From an uncultured Clostridia bacterium (GTDB taxonomy: Bacteria; Bacillota; Clostridia; TANB77; CAG-465), in assembly GCA_944387375.1 (NCBI GenBank), contig CALXEQ010000002.1, forward strand, positions 153,740-217,739: a stretch of 64,000 bases of DNA, in the 5' to 3' direction. The notes beneath the pieces are model-generated. The model saw only the letters and a program-made list of their open reading frames with translations. It ran no database searches and was not told the DNA's origin. This document shows positions 58,484 to 64,000 of the stretch, piece by piece; position 1 is the first letter of the stretch; each line of letters begins with the position of its first letter. The translations under genes were made by a program, and so were the position numbers.

Positions 58484-61400
58484 TTATTTATCTTTTCTTA
58501 TTTTCTCTAAAATCATTTCTCTATTTTTATATACAACATAACTTATTCCAATTACACTTGCTATTAAAACTAATGTAAATAACATTAAATTTATATCTGA
58601 TGTATAAACAACAAGCTCATTTGTTACATTTATTTCTTCTTCCTCACTGCCTACTGTAAATCTATGTGGTGTTGTATCTATAATATATCCATCTGGTGCG
58701 CTTATTTCTGTATATGTATATGTTCCATATGGTATATCTTCAAAATAATACTCTCCATTTTCATCTGTTGTTCCAGTAACTACAAAGTCTGTTTCTTCAC
58801 TTCTTAGTTCAAATGTACAATTTGGTATCTTCTCTCCTCCTAATAAATCTGTCTTATTTAATTTTACTTTAGAAGTTTTCCTTAAATTTTCAACATTTGT
58901 AATTGTAAATGTCATATCTTCATTCATACTAAATTCATGTTTATCTGTATTTAACTCATAAATATCTGGAGCACTTATCTCTACATAATAATACTTTTTA
59001 CCAACATCAAGTAGATCAATCGGCATATAAAAATCTCCATCATTATTAGTTGTACCCGTAAATATTACCTTATCTGATTCATCTCTAATTTCAAAAGTAC
59101 AATCTGGTATCTTCTCTGAATTAAATGCATCAATTTTAGTAAATACTTTTATTTCTTTTAATTTATTACTTACTTCAACATAAAATGGCTCTTCTACATT
59201 TTTATCTGTAATTGTAAATTCGTATAATTTATCATCTATTTCATAGCCATATGGTGCTTCTATTTCTTGATAGTAATATTTACCAAATGGTAAATCATTA
59301 ACTTCAATTATGCCATTTTCATCTGTTATATATTCAGCAGGACCACTAGACGTATATAACTCCTTAGCTGCTCCATTATCATCATAATATAATTTAAATT
59401 TTGCACCACTTAAAGCATGAGTTTTTGCATCAGAATCATATCCAGTAAATAAATCACCTATTCTTTGTAATAAGTTTCTATCTTCTTTTGTATATTTATA
59501 TAACTTAAATTTTCCTAAATCAGTTAAATCATTTTGTATAGTATCTGCTAAATTTATAGTTATAACTGATGTTGTATCATCACTACTTACAAACTCAAAA
59601 TCATATTCATTTTCATTTAAAATATAATTTTCATTAGTTGCTATTTCCTTTATATAATATTTTCCAAGAGGTAAATCATAATTTTCAGTAGTTGTTCCCT
59701 CATCTGTTATATAAAGTTTATCTACTAATGTATCTGCATCTATAATCTTTTCTCCTTTATAATTTGTTAAATCTTCTCTTGCATATACACCTAATACTAC
59801 ATCTTTATATGAATCTCCTAACAATTCTAAAAAGTTTGGATCTTCCATATTCTTTTTGATCTTTAATTTTATCTTTTGTCTTACATCTAAGTAATCTAAA
59901 TTTTTATCATAGATTTCTAAATCTTGCCCTTTATAATCTAATACAAATGGTATTTCTTCTCCTTGAATTAAATATCCATTAACAGTTTTACTTTCTCTAA
60001 TTGTATATGAACCCAAATATAATTCAGGGGACTTTCCTATACCATCTTTATCTGTTACAAAAGTAACTGTATCTCCTTCATTCATTCTAACTGTACCATC
60101 TGGAGTTGTTATATTTTCTGCTGCTTTTATTGTATATTCCACGCCTTCTAATCCTCTTTCCTCATAAACAGGTCTTGTAATATCATCTTCTTTTTTAGAT
60201 GATGTAAATACCTCACCTTTTTTATATATTACTACTCTTGCTTTTTGAGGAGTATCTGGAAAATCTACTGCTGTAACTTCTACATATTCAGGTTCTTCTG
60301 GTGTTGTCGCATCAATTGTAAAAGGTATCCTTGTAGTATTTAATACATAACCATATGGTGCCGATACTTCTTCTAATTCATATTCTCCTGGTATTAAACC
60401 TTCTGGTAATATAAGTGTTCCATCACTTGATGTTACAAATTCATTAATTTGTGTTTGTGTAGGATAATCTATTGTTTGACTAATATATTGCTTTGTCGCA
60501 ACATCCCAGACTTTAAATGTAGCTCCTGCAAGTGGTATTGTATTTCCAGTCTCAGAATCTTTTTTTACTATCTTTAACTTTCTTTCATACCTTGGATCTT
60601 CTACAATATAATGTAAAGTTTGACCTTCATACGATACATATACCGCTTGTGGATCCATTATATCTACAAATTCTAAACTTTTGGTTTCAGTTATAGTATA
60701 CCAACCATAAGGTATATCTGTAAATTCTGCATATCCAATATCATTTATAACTGCTGTATATTTTGTATCAGGATTAGAATTTAATGTTAAAGTAAGTTCT
60801 ACTCCTGTAGCTGGAGGTTTAGTTGTTGGACCTTCGCCTTCATTTGTATTATTATCTTTAAATTTTACAATGTATATATCTCCTTTTTCTACCACTTCTG
60901 TAGACGTTATTTCATGATATGAAAACTCTTGTGTTTGCTCACTTGGTACCTGAACCACTTTATATATTTCACCATCTATATTATATCCTTCAGGTGCTTT
61001 TGTTTCTTTTATATAATATGTTCCTGCTAAATACCATTTTGTTTCAGCTTGTAAATCTTGAATAGTAACTGTTTCTATTGCATCTGTACATGCTTCATCT
61101 CTATATATTGTATATTCTGCACCATCTAATTTAGCATCTCCTTGTGTAATAGTACCAGTTTCTTTATCCTCTTTATGTATGGTAATCTTCATTTTTTTAG
61201 CTACATTTTCTAATGTATATGTATATGGCTCTCTCTCTGACGAATCTTGATCTACAAAAACATCAAAATTGTCTATTTTTAATGCTGTATCTGGTACAAC
61301 AACCTCTTCTATTTCATAAGTACCATAAGGTAAATTCTCTATAACACAATATCCACTTTCATCTGTCACAGTAGAATAGTATACTTTACTTCTGTCACTT

Positions 61401-62953
61401 TTTAATGTTGCACTAAATTTTGCACCAGCTAAATTCATTTGTGGTGTACTATCTGTTCTTTGTAATTTTTTAATTATTTGGATATCATTTTCTTTTATAG
61501 TTTCTTTAGATGTAAAGTAATTTTCCGTAAATTCTACATATTGACCATCATAACTAATAGTAAAATCTACTTCTTCATCATTTAATAGATATCCCTCAGA
61601 TGCAGTTACTTCTTTATACATATATTTTCCAAGTGGTAATTCTACAATATTACTTACACCGTCTGCCTCAGTCGTACAAGTTGCAACTTCTTGACCATTT
61701 TGATATATTAAAGTAGATTTATTAGGTGTATATATATCTTCTCTTGCATATATTTTGTAAACTGCCCCACCAAGTTTTGCATCTCCTTGTGGTGTAGATC
61801 CTGTTTCTTTATCCTCTTTAGTTATTCTTACTCTACCTTTTGCTTGCCTATTTGTTTTATCTGCTCCAACTGTTATTCCAGTTATTACCTTAGCTGTTAC
61901 CTCAACATTATCATTAAAATATCCATTTGTAGCATTAGTCTCTGTTATTGTATAAGTTCCTGCTGGTAAATCGTTAAATCTTGCCACACCATCTGCTCCT
62001 GTACTACCAGTAACTGTAACTGTTCCATTACTAACTCTAAATGTAGTTCCTTCTATTGGATTTCCATACTCATCATTTTTTCTTACTTCAAGTCCTCCAA
62101 CTGCTCTTATTGGTGATATCAAATAAAATCTTGAAGTTGAACTAGCTGGTGTAACACTATAATTTGCAGATAAAAGTTGTTGAGATCTTGGTCCAGTAGA
62201 ATTATATGCTGTTGTTGTATTATATAAATTACCATAAGCATTTGCACTTAAATCTATACTATTTATATCATAAGTTATAACTTCAACCGGTATTCTTACC
62301 TGAAATGTAGTGTCTCCTGTAAGTCCAGATGTACCTATTGGGTTACCATTTACATCAGAAATAAACGATCCTGCAGGAAGTCCTGCTAAATTTATATTAT
62401 ATCCATCGCTATTTTGTGCCCTATTAATTGTAATTGTATTAGATACATATTGCATTCCTTGTAATGTAAAACTTATATTAGAATCAGAAATAGGTGGATT
62501 TCCTAAACTTCCTGTATATGATGCTGCTGCATAATATAAATTTTTAGCAGCTTGAACACATCCAGGATCACCTGCATATAAATTTTCAATATTTATTTGA
62601 CCAAGTAATGCCCAGATTACTGCCTGCCTTATCTGGAAATTCGCCGCTACATTGTTAGTATATCCGTGATCTGCAACTAATGCATAACCTATTCTTGGAT
62701 CACTATATGCAAATGGTGCATATTCTGTTTTTACAACTTTAACAGCCATTTCTAAACAGTATGCCATAGCTCCATCCAATGTATAGTAATATAGTGCAGG
62801 TCCATTATATACTGCGTCATGCTCTGGTACTCCTACATATAATGTATCAAATTTAGCAGCACCTGATGTAAGTGCTACCACTTTTTGAGCCCCCGAAAAA
62901 ATAATTACTAAAACTGCTATAAAAGCAATATATATTTTATGTATTTTTTTCAT
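58484..62953 (-). CDS. Giant thioester-domain SpaA-repeat surface adhesin
   Basis: About 1489 residues. Signal peptide (MKKIHKIYIAFIAVLVIIFSGAQKVVA), then a thioester domain: DTLYVGVPEHDAV, Cys66 in GAMAYCLEMA and Gln110 in QIRQAVIWALLG, the pair that forms the internal thioester used by Gram-positive adhesins to bind host proteins covalently. About a dozen SpaA/Cna-B repeats follow, such as GGAVYKIYAREDIYTP, LDGAEYTIYRDEACTD and LSGAKFKLYYDDNG. At the end is VVYTSDINLMLFTLVLIASVIGISYVVYKNREMIL, a membrane helix and basic tail without LPXTG. The start is ATG 62953, with GGAGGAAATT upstream. Confidence 0.9.
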   Translation of the reverse strand: MKKIHKIYIAFIAVLVIIFSGAQKVVALTSGAAKFDTLYVGVPEHDAVYNGPALYYYTLDGAMAYCLEMAVKVVKTEYAPFAYSDPRIGYALVADHGYTNNVAANFQIRQAVIWALLGQINIENLYAGDPGCVQAAKNLYYAAASYTGSLGNPPISDSNISFTLQGMQYVSNTITINRAQNSDGYNINLAGLPAGSFISDVNGNPIGTSGLTGDTTFQVRIPVEVITYDINSIDLSANAYGNLYNTTTAYNSTGPRSQQLLSANYSVTPASSTSRFYLISPIRAVGGLEVRKNDEYGNPIEGTTFRVSNGTVTVTGSTGADGVARFNDLPAGTYTITETNATNGYFNDNVEVTAKVITGITVGADKTNRQAKGRVRITKEDKETGSTPQGDAKLGGAVYKIYAREDIYTPNKSTLIYQNGQEVATCTTEADGVSNIVELPLGKYMYKEVTASEGYLLNDEEVDFTISYDGQYVEFTENYFTSKETIKENDIQIIKKLQRTDSTPQMNLAGAKFSATLKSDRSKVYYSTVTDESGYCVIENLPYGTYEIEEVVVPDTALKIDNFDVFVDQDSSEREPYTYTLENVAKKMKITIHKEDKETGTITQGDAKLDGAEYTIYRDEACTDAIETVTIQDLQAETKWYLAGTYYIKETKAPEGYNIDGEIYKVVQVPSEQTQEFSYHEITSTEVVEKGDIYIVKFKDNNTNEGEGPTTKPPATGVELTLTLNSNPDTKYTAVINDIGYAEFTDIPYGWYTITETKSLEFVDIMDPQAVYVSYEGQTLHYIVEDPRYERKLKIVKKDSETGNTIPLAGATFKVWDVATKQYISQTIDYPTQTQINEFVTSSDGTLILPEGLIPGEYELEEVSAPYGYVLNTTRIPFTIDATTPEEPEYVEVTAVDFPDTPQKARVVIYKKGEVFTSSKKEDDITRPVYEERGLEGVEYTIKAAENITTPDGTVRMNEGDTVTFVTDKDGIGKSPELYLGSYTIRESKTVNGYLIQGEEIPFVLDYKGQDLEIYDKNLDYLDVRQKIKLKIKKNMEDPNFLELLGDSYKDVVLGVYAREDLTNYKGEKIIDADTLVDKLYITDEGTTTENYDLPLGKYYIKEIATNENYILNENEYDFEFVSSDDTTSVITINLADTIQNDLTDLGKFKLYKYTKEDRNLLQRIGDLFTGYDSDAKTHALSGAKFKLYYDDNGAAKELYTSSGPAEYITDENGIIEVNDLPFGKYYYQEIEAPYGYEIDDKLYEFTITDKNVEEPFYVEVSNKLKEIKVFTKIDAFNSEKIPDCTFEIRDESDKVIFTGTTNNDGDFYMPIDLLDVGKKYYYVEISAPDIYELNTDKHEFSMNEDMTFTITNVENLRKTSKVKLNKTDLLGGEKIPNCTFELRSEETDFVVTGTTDENGEYYFEDIPYGTYTYTEISAPDGYIIDTTPHRFTVGSEEEEINVTNELVVYTSDINLMLFTLVLIASVIGISYVVYKNREMILEKIRKDK

Positions 62954-63038
62954 AATTTCCTCCAAAAAAATAATCTTTTTTATTATTTTTTGAAAAATAA
63001 AACAAAATATACAATATTTTTTTGGCATTTTTTATAAT

Positions 63039-63067
63039 TTGACTTTTTAATTTTAATTATATATAAT
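63039..63067 (+). promoter_or_regulatory. Promoter of the CmpB-family gene
   Basis: TTGACT (63039-63044), 17 bases, TATAAT (63062-63067). A short leader follows, with AGGTGATCCT before the ATG at 63084. Confidence 0.8.
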
Positions 63068-63083
63068 AATTTCAGGTGATCCT

Positions 63084-63884
63084 ATGGATACTTTTTATAT
63101 AAATTTTTTATATTTTTTTATATATAGTGTATTAGGGTGGATTGTAGAAACATTATATTGTAGAAGTAAAGATGGTAAATGGACAAATAGAGGATTCTTA
63201 TTTGGTCCATATTGTCCAATTTACGGATTTGGAGCATTAATTGTAATATATTCTTTAGGATTTTTTATTTCATCTCCTATTCAAGTCTTTATACTTGCAA
63301 TGATAGCTACTGCAATTCTCGAATATCTTACAAGTTTTATTTTAGAAAAAATTTTTAACGCTAAATGGTGGGACTATTCAAATATGAAATTTAATATTAA
63401 TGGTAGAATATGTCTTCTAAATACATTAGAATTTGGAATTTTAAGTTTAATAATAATATATGGTATTCATCCTCTAATATCTACATTTATATTAAGATTA
63501 CCACAAGAATTAATCCAACTAATATCTACATCATTACTTATTATAATAAGTATAGATACTTGCTCTACTGTAATTTCTCTATTAAATTTAAAAGAAAAAT
63601 TATCTATATTATATGATTTAGCAGAAAAATTAAAAAAACAAAATCACTTACAGTATAAATTATCTGATTTTTATTTATACAAAGAGCTTAGTGAATTTAG
63701 AAAGAATCTAATTACTAAAAGAAATATTCAAATAGAAAGAATATTAGATGCATTTCCCAACTTTGAATTTAAAGAATTCAAAAAGCAATTAAATGAATTT
63801 AAATTAGATCTTCATAAATTTAAAGAAGAATTAAATAAACAAAAAAAATCTAAAAAAATTAAGAAATTAAAAGAAAAAAATTAA
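63084..63884 (+). CDS. CmpB-family membrane protein with coiled-coil tail
   Basis: A 266-residue paralogue of the protein at 34576. FLYFFIYSVLGWIVETLYCR, GFLFGPYCPIYGFGALIV and AKWWDYSNMKFNINGRICLLNTLEFGIL are the family marks, with five to six membrane helices. After them comes a long cytoplasmic coiled coil (KEKLSILYDLAEKLKKQNHL, then FKEFKKQLNEFKLDLHKFKEELNKQ) that the other copy lacks. Function unknown; no transporter ATPase is nearby. Confidence 0.85.
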   Translation: MDTFYINFLYFFIYSVLGWIVETLYCRSKDGKWTNRGFLFGPYCPIYGFGALIVIYSLGFFISSPIQVFILAMIATAILEYLTSFILEKIFNAKWWDYSNMKFNINGRICLLNTLEFGILSLIIIYGIHPLISTFILRLPQELIQLISTSLLIIISIDTCSTVISLLNLKEKLSILYDLAEKLKKQNHLQYKLSDFYLYKELSEFRKNLITKRNIQIERILDAFPNFEFKEFKKQLNEFKLDLHKFKEELNKQKKSKKIKKLKEKN

Positions 63885-63885
63885 C

Positions 63886-63918
63886 AAAAATGCTCATTAT
63901 TAATATGAGCATTTTTAA
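63886..63918 (+). terminator. Terminator after the CmpB-family gene
   Basis: AAAAATGCTCAT (63886-63897) pairs with ATGAGCATTTTT (63905-63916). Confidence 0.88.
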
Positions 63919-63931
63919 TTGTCTATAGAAC

Positions 63932-63956
63932 AAAAGTAACAAATTTTATTTGTTAC
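63932..63956 (-). terminator. Terminator overlapping the stop of the last gene
   Basis: On the minus strand GTAACAAAT (63956-63948) pairs with ATTTGTTAC (63944-63936), followed by TTTTG. The stop codon TAA of the partial gene lies in the stem. Confidence 0.65.
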
Positions 63957-64000
63957 GCTCCAAAACTATCTCTTAATTTTGGTGTTTTTATTAAGATGTT
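63953..64000 (-). CDS. Partial gene, C-terminus only
   Basis: The last 15 codons of a minus-strand gene reading NILIKTPKLRDSFGA, then TAA at 63955-63953, with a terminator overlapping the stop. The clean frame and terminator support a real gene, but too little is visible to name it. Confidence 0.5.
   Translation of the reverse strand, partial: NILIKTPKLRDSFGA

Overview
The window comes from a very AT-rich, endospore-forming member of the Clostridia. The evidence is a GerA/GerC/GerB-type germination operon, a SpoVB-like flippase, HU, low-GC codon use, AGGAGG ribosome binding sites and TTGACA/TATAAT promoters. I cannot name the genus; the VPTGD-type C-terminal signal and giant SpaA-repeat surface proteins suggest an uncultured gut clostridium (inference).

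Positions 1 to about 24,950 are the right-hand part of a siphovirus-type (HK97-fold) prophage. It is integrated at the 3' end of a tRNA-Arg(UCU) gene (24950-25026, minus strand). Reading leftward on the minus strand from 12,619 are HNH endonuclease, small and large terminase, portal, prohead protease, major capsid, head-tail connectors, tail terminator, major tail protein, a tail assembly chaperone pair joined by a probable +1 frameshift, tape measure and distal tail protein. Tail tip, lysis genes and the other att site lie outside the window. From 13,460 to 21,566 runs the early/middle block: a late regulator, many small unknown proteins, a second HNH protein, a replication-initiator-like protein and a Bro/KilAC antirepressor. 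The lysogeny module (22,115-24,810) has a Cro-like protein, operators, a CI-like repressor, a secreted BLIP-like protein, an ImmA-like protein and a tyrosine integrase.

Between the late regulator and the late operon (12,640-13,365) is the most striking element: a compact locus that reads as an undescribed type I toxin-antitoxin module. A 29-residue hydrophobic, basic-tailed peptide is made from an mRNA whose Shine-Dalgarno is locked in a 5' hairpin. A convergent 144-nt antisense RNA, from a perfect TTGACA-17-TATAAT promoter, carries two segments complementary to the toxin mRNA, one over the start codon and one forming a 10-nt kissing loop between the two terminators. The layout is like the par/Fst locus of enterococcal plasmids, but the two RNAs do not overlap. 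Next to it the late operon has an extended -10 promoter followed at once by an intrinsic terminator, which suggests control by antitermination.

From 25,000 to 64,000 is host chromosome. It holds an alkaline-phosphatase-superfamily enzyme, an ABC-F ATPase, MscL with a C-terminal zinc ribbon, HU, a SpoVB-like flippase, a TGS/uridine-kinase-like protein, a probably leaderless RluA-type pseudouridine synthase, asd, a DUF2207 protein with a polyglycine tail, an 800-residue PEP-utilising enzyme built like rifampicin phosphotransferase, the germination operon (its GerC subunit has lost the lipobox cysteine), an SDR, and a FIST / aldehyde dehydrogenase / lactaldehyde-reductase operon in which the dehydrogenase start is frameshifted. 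Then come a sirtuin, ilvE, and two giant tandem SpaA-repeat surface proteins with N-terminal thioester-type domains, one intact and one lacking the cysteine.
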